Part shown: piece after piece, positions 24,361-31,405 of the stretch | Layout: each line of letters begins with the position of its first letter | Numbering within the stretch: the first letter of the stretch is position 1 | Assembly (NCBI GenBank): GCA_028222445.1 | Contig: JAOISU010000001.1 | Location: 1 to 64,000, forward strand | Direction of reading: 5' to 3' | Source: Candidatus Pelagibacter sp. | Lineage (GTDB): Bacteria > Pseudomonadota > Alphaproteobacteria > Pelagibacterales > Pelagibacteraceae | Length of the DNA: 64,000 nucleotides | Made by a program: the position numbers and the translations under genes | Notes under the pieces: generated by a model | Seen by the model: the letters and a program-made list of their open reading frames with translations, nothing else | The model's database searches: none | What the model was told of the DNA's origin: nothing

Positions 24361-24470
24361 ATTAATCATTTTCTCACTGTGTCGTATGTGTGTCAAGATT
24401 TAGTGAAAGTTGAAATAAGGATCGCGGGAAACCGTTTTTGGATACTGACCGTGGGCTTATGAGTCCTGCG
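24361..24470 (-). repeat. Leader repeat of the exported family, copy 3
   Basis: It has the same order as copy 2: GGACTCATAAGCCCACGGTC, then GGTTTCCCGCGATCC, then TTGACACACATACGACACAG. Only a few differences separate copies 2 and 3, which suggests recent duplication or gene conversion. Confidence 0.75.
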
Positions 24471-24475
24471 ATTAA

Positions 24476-25069
24476 TTATTTATAAGCTTCATTTTTTAAC
24501 CAATAATGATACTCGCTACTTGTTAAAGATAATCTTAAATGATTAGGCCATTTTTTTTTTTTAAAGAATTCCTCTCCATAAAAAACACAACCAACTTTGA
24601 CGTATTCACTATAATCTTCTTTAAAATCAAAATAAATAGCTTCACCATATGATTTGCCGGTTTCATCGGCTGGTTCAAAATCTTTTTCTATTTCAGATTT
24701 TTTAGTATTATTTAAAGTAGTAGATATATCACTCACAATTTTTGATCTCTCGTCTTCACACTTTTTTTTTGGGTCATTTTTTTGGTAATGTATTATTCCT
24801 GCTATGGAATAAATTATATATTTGTTATCGTTTTTGATGTGCATTTGAACTGAATTAAATTCATTATTATCAAGTATCATTGTAGTTCTAAAAAATTTTT
24901 TACTGTTTGGATAAAATATACTATTATCATTAATTATGTCTTTTGAAAAAAAATCTAACGCATTATCGCCAATACTAATTCCTTCTATTTCAAGCTCTCT
25001 AATATCATCAGCCTTAGATAATGATTGAAAACTGAACGTTAAAATAAGAATTAGTAATAATCTATTCAT
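24476..25069 (-). CDS. Exported tandem-family protein, member 4
   Basis: A 197 aa paralog. The signal peptide NRLLLILILTFSFQSLSKA is followed by DDIRELEIEGISIGDNALDFF. Family features retained are cysteines in KKCEDER and VGCVFYG, DETGKSYGEAIYFDFK, and the terminus YHYWLKNEAYK. Unknown function. Confidence 0.75.
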   Translation of the reverse strand: MNRLLLILILTFSFQSLSKADDIRELEIEGISIGDNALDFFSKDIINDNSIFYPNSKKFFRTTMILDNNEFNSVQMHIKNDNKYIIYSIAGIIHYQKNDPKKKCEDERSKIVSDISTTLNNTKKSEIEKDFEPADETGKSYGEAIYFDFKEDYSEYVKVGCVFYGEEFFKKKKWPNHLRLSLTSSEYHYWLKNEAYK

Positions 25070-25180
25070 AACAAACACTTTCTCACTGTGTCCTATGCGT
25101 GTCAAGATTTAGTGAAAGTTGTAATTAGGTAAGCGGAAAGCAGATTGTTGAAAGTGACTGTGGGCTTATGAGTCCTGCGG
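25070..25180 (-). repeat. Leader repeat of the exported family, copy 4
   Basis: It has the tRNA-like GGACTCATAAGCCCACAGTC arm and TTGACACGCATAGGACACAG, matching copy 1 more closely than copies 2-3 near the gene start. It is the upstream-most copy; member 5 lacks this leader. Confidence 0.7.
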
Positions 25181-25181
25181 T

Positions 25182-25760
25182 TTATTCTTTAAATGCTTCA
25201 TCACTCAACCAATCATAATATTTTGCGTTAGCTATTTCTAATGATAATTGATCTATATAATTTAGTTCTTTGCTATAGTCTGTACATTGTATGGCTATTA
25301 TATCACCTGCTTTAAAATTAAAATAAACTTCTGTAATTATTGTTTTTCCTGAAGGATCACCTCGATGTTTTCTCTCTCTTTTTTTTGTTTTATCTAAATT
25401 CGGAAAAGAATTTGATACATCTGTAATTACTTCATTCATTTTTTCTAAACAACCTTTGATATTATTTTCAAAATATATTCCAGCAGCCACATCTGCTATT
25501 GTATAATTTTTATCTCCATCCTTAATCGAAAATTGAAAATAGTCATATATTGAATTTTTTTTATCTAAATATAAATATGAAAAATATTTTTTATTTATAT
25601 GCTTAAAATCTTTGTTTTTTTTTATATCTGATTTATTAACAAGATTTAATAAACTATCTCCTACGCTAATTCCCTCTATCTCAAAGTCCCTGATATCGTC
25701 AGCCTTAGATAGGGTTTGAAAACTTATAAAAATAATAAATATGATAAATAGTTTTTTCAT
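25182..25760 (-). CDS. Exported tandem-family protein, member 5
   Basis: A 192 aa paralog with a different signal peptide (KKLFIIFIIFISFQTLSKA) but the same IRDFEIEGISVGDSLLNL opening, DPSGKTIITEVYFNFKAGD and YYDWLSDEAFKE end. Cysteines in KGCLEKM and IQCTDYS align with those of members 1, 2 and 4. Its leader differs, so it is probably the founding or first copy of the array. Confidence 0.75.
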   Translation of the reverse strand: MKKLFIIFIIFISFQTLSKADDIRDFEIEGISVGDSLLNLVNKSDIKKNKDFKHINKKYFSYLYLDKKNSIYDYFQFSIKDGDKNYTIADVAAGIYFENNIKGCLEKMNEVITDVSNSFPNLDKTKKRERKHRGDPSGKTIITEVYFNFKAGDIIAIQCTDYSKELNYIDQLSLEIANAKYYDWLSDEAFKE

Positions 25761-25808
25761 TTAACTTGGGTTTGATTTTAATAACATTATATAAAAGTAT
25801 TTCTTCAC

Positions 25809-26021
25809 TTATCTTCTTTTAGAGGCTTTTCTTTTTTTTCCACTTCTAGTATTTTTACCAGGTAATTTTTGCATTATAGCTAATATGATAAGCACTAATA
25901 TAGGTGACAATATTAGCCCTGCTAACATCCAACCAGCTGGCTCTCTATTTTTTGATTGAGCTAACTTAAATGTTGCGTACAAAAATCCAGCATAAACTAA
26001 TACTATTATTAGTATTTCCAT
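25809..26021 (-). CDS. Small membrane protein with basic tail (70 aa)
   Basis: Two hydrophobic helices (about residues 2-19 and 32-49) with AQSKNREPAGWMLAG between them, then a strongly basic C-terminus KNTRSGKKRKASKRR. AAAGGAAAC before the ATG is a reasonable ribosome site. The layout resembles small phospholipase-D-N-terminal-like membrane proteins; function unknown. Confidence 0.6.
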   Translation of the reverse strand: MEILIIVLVYAGFLYATFKLAQSKNREPAGWMLAGLILSPILVLIILAIMQKLPGKNTRSGKKRKASKRR

Positions 26022-26040
26022 TTTTATGTTTCCTTTCTCT

Positions 26041-26376
26041 TTATATCCTTATGATTGATTGAAAAATTACCAGAGTCACTAATAAAACTGATACCAGGTA
26101 AGAATAAAAAACATCTATATTTTCAATTTTTGCTTTATCCATATCTTCAGTAATTCTTTTTAATTGTTCTCTTCTATAAAAATAAATTATTCCTATAATC
26201 AAAATTAAAATTAATACTGGAAACACATCTGAGGCACCTAGATAATTATAAGATCCATGCAATACCACAGGTAGGGCTAAAGCCAATATGAGCATTATTC
26301 TTCTTTTAAAAAGACTTCTTTCCTCAAATAGGTTTAAGCTCAACAGCCTTTGATATCTGACTGTTTCTAAATTCAT
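26041..26376 (-). CDS. Membrane protein resembling the C-terminal part of PrsW
   Basis: Three helices. ALALPVVLHGSYNYLGASD (about residues 31-49) matches the HxxxN/D motif segment of PrsW-family intramembrane proteases, but the N-terminal ExxxK and FxxxE catalytic regions are absent, so this is a fragment or a minimal relative without obvious activity. The start is uncertain: ATG 26376 overlaps the neighbour by 53 bases, while ATG 26295 begins just before the motif. Confidence 0.5.
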   Translation of the reverse strand: MNLETVRYQRLLSLNLFEERSLFKRRIMLILALALPVVLHGSYNYLGASDVFPVLILILIIGIIYFYRREQLKRITEDMDKAKIENIDVFYSYLVSVLLVTLVIFQSIIRI

Positions 26377-26581
26377 CAGCAGAAATTATTGCTTCACTTT
26401 CACAATTTGAAAAAGTTTCTGATGCAGATCTTGGTAAATTATTTTTACCATCATTGGTTGCGTTTTCTTTTAAATTTATCTTATTTTCTATTTGTCTAAC
26501 ATTAACATTTGTAAATGTATAACTCATTTTATTGCCCCTAAATAAACCTTTTATTTTTTTTAAAAAATTAAATTTCATCAT
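26324..26581 (-). CDS. Hypothetical protein (85 aa)
   Basis: A small polar protein beginning with a basic hydrophobic patch (KFNFLKKIKGLFRGNK), otherwise without recognisable motif. Its 3' end overlaps the PrsW-like frame, and a frameshift between the two cannot be excluded. Function unknown. Confidence 0.4.
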   Translation of the reverse strand: MMKFNFLKKIKGLFRGNKMSYTFTNVNVRQIENKINLKENATNDGKNNLPRSASETFSNCESEAIISADEFRNSQISKAVELKPI

Positions 26582-26608
26582 ATTTTTTTCTACTTAGATA
26601 GTCTCCTT

Positions 26609-26875
26609 TTACTTAACATTATAGCCCTTTTTATACATACAGTGGTTATACTCTGCAGCGTTTTGGCCAAGGGCTGTTATGGCCAAACTAAATTCTTCTG
26701 GTTTACACATAAATGGATCTTTACAAATATAAGTAGGTGCTTTTGCATTAGCAAAAGTTCTACAAAATCCACTATGAAAATCTAAATCGATATTGTTTCC
26801 TGATCTATGGTCCCATGATGTGTTTGCACAAGATGCTAACAAAGAAAGCAATATTAAATAGATCAACTTCTTCAT
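26609..26875 (-). CDS. Small lipoprotein (88 aa)
   Basis: The lipoprotein signal KKLIYLILLSLLASC has lipobox LASC, with the modified cysteine at about residue 16. The mature part carries four more cysteines (GFCRT, YICKD, FMCKP, HNCMYK-like HCMY), suggesting two disulfides. It shares one base with the upstream membrane-protein gene. Probably outer-membrane anchored; function unknown. Confidence 0.7.
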   Translation of the reverse strand: MKKLIYLILLSLLASCANTSWDHRSGNNIDLDFHSGFCRTFANAKAPTYICKDPFMCKPEEFSLAITALGQNAAEYNHCMYKKGYNVK

Positions 26876-27126
26876 TAATTTATTTTCCTGCTAAAAGTTA
26901 TATAAATTAAGATTATGAAAATTATGCTTAATGATATTGTTACAGCATTTTCAGAAATAAAATCTCTTACTTCTTGAAATCGAATTGTTCTTAAAGGGTT
27001 AAATATCAAATAACCAATATCATCAATTGATCTTGCTATTGCTTCAAGCATACTGACAAAGGCAACTGACAATCCTTTAAATATTAAAGGTAGTTTCATA
27101 AATGCTGTTAAAATAATTTTACCCAT
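26875..27126 (-). CDS. Membrane protein (83 aa)
   Basis: An amphipathic N-terminal half (PLIFKGLSVAFVSMLEAIAR) and one clear C-terminal membrane segment (SLSIIFIILIYITF). It overlaps the lipoprotein start by one base, so the pair is probably coexpressed. No family recognised. Confidence 0.5.
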   Translation of the reverse strand: MGKIILTAFMKLPLIFKGLSVAFVSMLEAIARSIDDIGYLIFNPLRTIRFQEVRDFISENAVTISLSIIFIILIYITFSRKIN

Positions 27127-27128
27127 AA

Positions 27129-27188
27129 CTATTGTGTTAAATAAATAATAAAAAATATAAGCTCAGATATAACTAAAGCTTCAATCAT
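27129..27188 (-). CDS. Possible 19 aa hydrophobic peptide
   Basis: A 20-codon ATG frame fits exactly between the genes ending at 27193 and starting at 27126. It encodes one short hydrophobic helix (IEALVISELIFFIIYL) and resembles the 23 aa frame at 33843-33914. Weak evidence on its own. Confidence 0.3.
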   Translation of the reverse strand: MIEALVISELIFFIIYLTQ

Positions 27189-27192
27189 TTAA

Positions 27193-27426
27193 TTAAAGTG
27201 CTTCTTCCTTTTTTGTAAATTGATGAATTAATTTTCTATTTCTAATATTTTGAGTTTCTTGAACATAAACTCCACCCAATTTTAAAAATTGAGAATTGGC
27301 AGCTAAATACATAAAACCTTCGTCTGCTTTAAGTGCTGTATTCATCAATGATAATGAAAAAATCATTATACCAAACTTACTGTAAGCAACTGCTAGTCTT
27401 GAAATTGAAGCAAAAATTTTTTTCAT
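27193..27426 (-). CDS. Exported or membrane-anchored small protein (77 aa)
   Basis: ATG 27426 with GAGGAAAGAGG just upstream gives a signal-like N-terminus (KKIFASISRLAVAYSKFG), a hydrophobic core and a probable cleavage after ALKA, leaving about 45 residues. The longer frame from 27471 lacks a signal pattern. Function unknown. Confidence 0.5.
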   Translation of the reverse strand: MKKIFASISRLAVAYSKFGIMIFSLSLMNTALKADEGFMYLAANSQFLKLGGVYVQETQNIRNRKLIHQFTKKEEAL

Positions 27427-27473
27427 AATTCCTCTTTCCTCTCCTCTTAATATTAAGAGGAGAGTAGTCAAAA

Positions 27474-27680
27474 TTAGCTGCCCTCCTTACCAATATTTAA
27501 TAATGCTGAACCGATTAGACCAAATATAATTGGTGAAAATCTAGATACTGGACCCATAAATCCAGTTAAGTTTGTTCCAGCAAATGACATTGCAAAATCA
27601 ACTACTGCAAAAGCAATCAGTAAACCTCCTACGATGTTAATAAACGATGTGCCACCTGTCTCTTCTCTTACTGTCTTCAT
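27474..27680 (-). CDS. Small membrane protein (68 aa)
   Basis: Two hydrophobic helices (about residues 13-34 and 45-63) joined by a TNLTGFMGPVSR loop. AAAGGAG seven bases before ATG 27680 decides the start over the upstream ATG at 27710. It heads a minus-strand operon of small membrane proteins, divergent from the lipoprotein/caspase operon. Function unknown. Confidence 0.6.
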   Translation of the reverse strand: MKTVREETGGTSFINIVGGLLIAFAVVDFAMSFAGTNLTGFMGPVSRFSPIIFGLIGSALLNIGKEGS

Positions 27681-27797
27681 TATTTTCTCCTTTGGTTGTT
27701 TGTTTTTCATAAAATATATTTAGCAATGATTGCTGGAGAATACTTGTCCACAAACTAAGAGAAAATTGGATTGGAAGATAAAACTGAGTTTATTTAG

Positions 27798-27821
27798 TCC
27801 AAAATCAAATACAATTTTGGA
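27798..27821. promoter_or_regulatory. Inverted repeat in the divergent 27.7-27.86 kb intergenic region
   Basis: TCCAAAAT and ATTTTGGA are separated by eight bases, a perfect 8-base palindrome about 37 bases before the lipoprotein start. It may be an operator for the divergent genes or a hairpin. There is no T tract, so it is not a convincing terminator. Confidence 0.35.
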
Positions 27822-27857
27822 TTAACTTAATTGATATAAAATTATATATTATTTTAA

Positions 27858-28061
27858 ATGAAAAATTTATTTGCCAAAATTTTTATAATCTTAATTCTTT
27901 TACAAGGATGTGACTCAGCTAGTGTTCCAGTTAAAAAATCAAAGACCAATATTTGTCATAAAAAGGGCTCAAAGTACTACGATCAAACTAAGTATTTTAG
28001 AGCTTATCAAACAATGAAAGATTGTATTGAAAGTGGCGGTAGATTGCCAAAAAGAAGCTGA
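27858..28061 (+). CDS. Small lipoprotein upstream of the protease operon (67 aa)
   Basis: Lipoprotein signal KIFIILILLQGC with lipobox LQGC (Cys at about residue 18). The mature part is basic with two cysteines (NICHKKG, KDCIESGG). It is 41 bases before the caspase-like gene in the same direction, so it is likely cotranscribed with it. Function unknown; a membrane-anchored partner of the proteases is possible. Confidence 0.65.
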   Translation: MKNLFAKIFIILILLQGCDSASVPVKKSKTNICHKKGSKYYDQTKYFRAYQTMKDCIESGGRLPKRS

Positions 28062-28102
28062 ATCTTGGATGACTTTTATTCTAAATAATTGTAAAGTTAT
28101 TT

Positions 28103-29605
28103 ATGCTTAAAACAATAAAAGCGCTCTTAATTATCGTATTTATATCAACTTTTTCCCTTCAAGTTAGTTCTGAAACATCTTGGATTACTAAAAAAGATAA
28201 AACCAAAAAAACTTTGGTTAAAAAAACAGAAACTGAGTCTAAAAAAAATGAATGGATAAAAAAGAAGAAAAAAGAAGAAGTAAAAAAAATTAAAGAAAAA
28301 ATAAAAGAATCTAAATCTTGGATTACAAAAAAGAGTAAAGAGAAAATAAAAGATATAAAAGAAAATCTTAAAAAATATAAAGACATAAACAGCTTACCAA
28401 AAGCTGAGTTTTATTTTGCAGCGATAGTTGAACCAAAAGAAAATGAAGAACCAACTTATCTTTATGGTTATGTAAATTCAGACACAAAATCTAAAAAGTT
28501 TGAACTTAACAATATATCTTATTTTAGTAAAAGTGATGGTATTGGCTTCCTTGATGATGGGAAAACAACTTGTCAGGTAGATTCACAAATAGGAGATTTT
28601 TTTGGTGACATGATGGGTAAAGTGGTTGTTAAATGTAAAAACAATCTTGAAATGACAGGAAAATTTATCCAAACTAATAATAAAGGAAAAGGAATTGAGG
28701 GTGAAACTAATAAAGGAAATAATGTTGAATTCGAATTTTACACCTCAAAAAATGATGCAATAGCTAAATTAGAGCTTTATAAAGAAGTTAAAGAAACTTT
28801 AATAACAAGAAATCTCCCTGCACCAAGAAATAATAAAAACATCAAACTAGAACCAAATGGAAAATACTACGCCTTATTAATTGGTAATTCTGAATACGAT
28901 AATTGGGATGACCTTGTTTCACCAGAAAATGATGTAAGGGAAATTAAAAAAGTCTTAGATCAAAGTTATAAGTTTGAAAAAATAATCCATGTTGATAATG
29001 GAACCAAAAAAGAAATTTTAACCGCTTTAGAAGAATTATCTTTGATAACAACAGCAAATGATTATGTTTTAATTTATTATTCTGGTCACGGAGATATAAA
29101 AGCAGAACAGGCATACTGGATTCCAAAAGATGGTAGTAAAAAATGGGGTCAAGATGATTGGATTTCAATAAACTATATAGATATTTACATACGAGATGAA
29201 ATAAAGGCTCATCATATAGCTGTTTTGGTTGATTCTTGTTATGTTGGTGGGAAGTTCAAAGGACTTAACCTACTAGACAACATGACGGAAGAAGATAGCA
29301 AAATCTTTGAAAAACAATTAATAGGAGATTTAAACTCTAGATCTAGATCGGTTTTATCTTCTGGTAGTACTGGACCAGTAAGTGATACTGTTGCTGGAAC
29401 TAATCATTCAATGTTTGCTTTAACATTTTTAAATCTGTTAAAAGAATTTCAAAAAAGCTCTATACCAGTAAATCTAAAAAGCGTTGCATGGAACATGGAT
29501 AGATATTTTGCGGGGTCAAGCCAAAGACCGCATTATTATCATCCACCAACTTGGTCTGATGGCGGTGGAGATTTCATTTTTATTCCTAAGAAAAATCTAC
29601 AATGA
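28103..29605 (+). CDS. Secreted caspase-like (C14) peptidase with basic W-I-x-K-K repeats
   Basis: A signal peptide (about residues 1-23, ending VSSE) is followed by a lysine-rich region (about 25-95) with SWITKKDK, EWIKKKKK and SWITKKSK motifs. A small beta domain spans about 105-230. The p20-type domain starts near 255 (YYALLIGNSEYDNWDDL), with catalytic His in IYYSGHGD and catalytic Cys in LVDSCYVGG. The protein should act outside the cytoplasm, unlike most prokaryotic metacaspases. Its stop overlaps the start of the trypsin-like gene by four bases, so the two proteases are made together. Confidence 0.85.
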   Translation: MLKTIKALLIIVFISTFSLQVSSETSWITKKDKTKKTLVKKTETESKKNEWIKKKKKEEVKKIKEKIKESKSWITKKSKEKIKDIKENLKKYKDINSLPKAEFYFAAIVEPKENEEPTYLYGYVNSDTKSKKFELNNISYFSKSDGIGFLDDGKTTCQVDSQIGDFFGDMMGKVVVKCKNNLEMTGKFIQTNNKGKGIEGETNKGNNVEFEFYTSKNDAIAKLELYKEVKETLITRNLPAPRNNKNIKLEPNGKYYALLIGNSEYDNWDDLVSPENDVREIKKVLDQSYKFEKIIHVDNGTKKEILTALEELSLITTANDYVLIYYSGHGDIKAEQAYWIPKDGSKKWGQDDWISINYIDIYIRDEIKAHHIAVLVDSCYVGGKFKGLNLLDNMTEEDSKIFEKQLIGDLNSRSRSVLSSGSTGPVSDTVAGTNHSMFALTFLNLLKEFQKSSIPVNLKSVAWNMDRYFAGSSQRPHYYHPPTWSDGGGDFIFIPKKNLQ

Positions 29606-30876
29606 TAAAAAAAATTATAGTTTTTATAATATTTTCTATTCTGAGCAGCAGCTACTTATCTGCAGAAACAGTAGCTTATAAACTTAAGGGTGAGTTAAAA
29701 TCTAGTGGATTAGAAAGTATAGAGGTGTCCTCTACTCCATTAGTTGATGATAAAATTATTACAAAATCTAAAGAACAAATCATCAATATTGTTGCTTATG
29801 CCGAAAGTCAATCCAAAGATATAACTAAAAAAAACAAAAATAAAAAACCGCGACCTAAGTTTAAAGGTGGGCCTGAAGAAATTTTTGAAAAATTTGCTAA
29901 TAGTGTTGTTTATATAGATAATAAAAAAGATCAGGGCTCAGGATCTGGCTTTGTGATCAATCATAAAGGATTAAAAATCATTACAAATTGGCATGTTGTA
30001 GAAACTGCAAAAAATGTAACAATTTGTTTAAAAACAGAAAACCTAAACAGAGTTTGTGACACAGATTATTATACAGGTAAAGTTGTAAAGAGAAATAAAC
30101 AAAAAGATCTTGCAATGATTGAGGTTAAGGGTTTACCTACTTCACTTAAGCCTGTTGAGTACGGAACCTATAAAGGTGTAAAAATTGGTCAAACTGCATT
30201 TGCCATAGGCCATCCTGACGGATTAGTTTGGACTTTTACAAATGGAATGATTAGTCAAAAAAGACCTGATCATAAATGGAGCTATAAATCTTCAAGGCAT
30301 TTTGCAAATACAATACAAATGCAGGTACCTATAAATCCAGGTAACTCAGGTGGGCCTTTGTTTGATAAAAATAGTAAATTAATTGGTGTCAATACTTTTA
30401 CATCAGAAGGTGAAAATTTAAATTTTGCAATAGCTGTTGATGATTTAATTGAATTCATTAATGAAGTGAAGCAAGAAGATATTGAATCTAAATATATTCA
30501 AAAAAAGAAAAAAGGTAATACCTGGATACAAAAAAAATCTGATAAAAATAAAAATAGTGGAATATCTAAAAAGTATCCTAATGCTAAAGAGGCAGATTTA
30601 AATAAAAATGGTGTAACAGACGCCTGGCTTCTTGATGAGAATAATGATGGTAATAATGAAAAAGTTTTAATGGACTTTAATGAAGACGGCATCATAGAGG
30701 CTGTGGCATTTGATGAAAATGAAAATGAAAATTACGAAATAATAGTGTTTGATGATGACCTAGATGGTAACCCTGATAGAGCTGAGTATGATGAAAATGA
30801 TGATGGTACTATGGATGTTATTGCCTATGACTATAACCAAGATGGTGAATGGGATAAGTTTGAAGAATTAAGTTAA
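29602..30876 (+). CDS. Exported trypsin-like serine protease with acidic DxNxDG repeats
   Basis: A signal peptide (to about residue 22) precedes an S1/HtrA-like domain: His in TNWHVVETAK (about 132), Asp in KDLAMIEV (about 170), Ser in NPGNSGGPLF (about 249). No PDZ domain follows. Instead there is a W-I-x-K-K motif (TWIQKKSDK, about 308), then about seven 13-15 residue repeats such as DENNDGNNEKVLM and DENDDGTMDVIAY, probably calcium-binding. It is coupled to the caspase-like gene by an ATGA overlap. Confidence 0.85.
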   Translation: MIKKIIVFIIFSILSSSYLSAETVAYKLKGELKSSGLESIEVSSTPLVDDKIITKSKEQIINIVAYAESQSKDITKKNKNKKPRPKFKGGPEEIFEKFANSVVYIDNKKDQGSGSGFVINHKGLKIITNWHVVETAKNVTICLKTENLNRVCDTDYYTGKVVKRNKQKDLAMIEVKGLPTSLKPVEYGTYKGVKIGQTAFAIGHPDGLVWTFTNGMISQKRPDHKWSYKSSRHFANTIQMQVPINPGNSGGPLFDKNSKLIGVNTFTSEGENLNFAIAVDDLIEFINEVKQEDIESKYIQKKKKGNTWIQKKSDKNKNSGISKKYPNAKEADLNKNGVTDAWLLDENNDGNNEKVLMDFNEDGIIEAVAFDENENENYEIIVFDDDLDGNPDRAEYDENDDGTMDVIAYDYNQDGEWDKFEELS

Positions 30877-31340
30877 AACTTAGTATCGATAGTCATTTTA
30901 ATCTTCATAATTTTATTTTCTAAATCAGTAATTGCTTCATTAATTTCTTTTTTTTCAAGAACACTAATTTCTATACCTTTATCACTTTTAGGATCTTGAG
31001 CATGATGAATTAACTCTGTTAATTTTCCATGTAGTATTGTGGATCGTACTAAAATTTGACTAATATCTTTAGATTCAGGTGTATCTATTTCATCAAACTC
31101 TTTGGCCATCATGTATTCATGAGCAGTTAATAATGGAGGTGCTTTTCCTTTTAAGACACAAGCTTTATCAAGTTTAAAAGAGTCGTTATGATCAATTTCC
31201 TGCGGTAAGTCTGGATTACTACATTTTCTCACATAAGAAGAACCTTTTCCAATGGCAGCTTGTATCTCTTCTTCGCTTAATATTTTTATTACTTCCATTA
31301 AACCATTTTCAATGGATGCTGTTTTTCTAATTTTTGCCAT
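30873..31340 (-). CDS. Phage-regulator-like helix-turn-helix protein
   Basis: The N-terminal part, ILSEEEIQAAIGKGSSYVRK, followed by CSNPDLPQEI and LDKACVLKGKAPPLLTAHEY, is the layout of small alphaproteobacterial HTH regulators in which a helix-turn-helix precedes a LDxAC...PP segment. The C-terminal 60 residues form a coiled coil. It converges on the protease operon (4-base overlap of 3' ends) and might regulate a neighbour. Assignment is by pattern only. Confidence 0.5.
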   Translation of the reverse strand: MAKIRKTASIENGLMEVIKILSEEEIQAAIGKGSSYVRKCSNPDLPQEIDHNDSFKLDKACVLKGKAPPLLTAHEYMMAKEFDEIDTPESKDISQILVRSTILHGKLTELIHHAQDPKSDKGIEISVLEKKEINEAITDLENKIMKIKMTIDTKF

Positions 31341-31405
31341 AGCTTTTAAAATCTTATTATATGAATTATAGTAATTTATAAAAATAACTTAATATACAAT
31401 TAATT

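Noticed and set aside
28159..28386. 75 aa minus-strand frame opposite the caspase-like gene
   Set aside because: It is the complement of the lysine-rich region, giving an artificial Phe/Ser-rich frame.
27858..30876. Gasdermin or CBASS-type defence island around the caspase-like gene
   Set aside because: No gasdermin, nucleotide cyclase, STAND or transposon gene is adjacent, and both proteases carry signal peptides.
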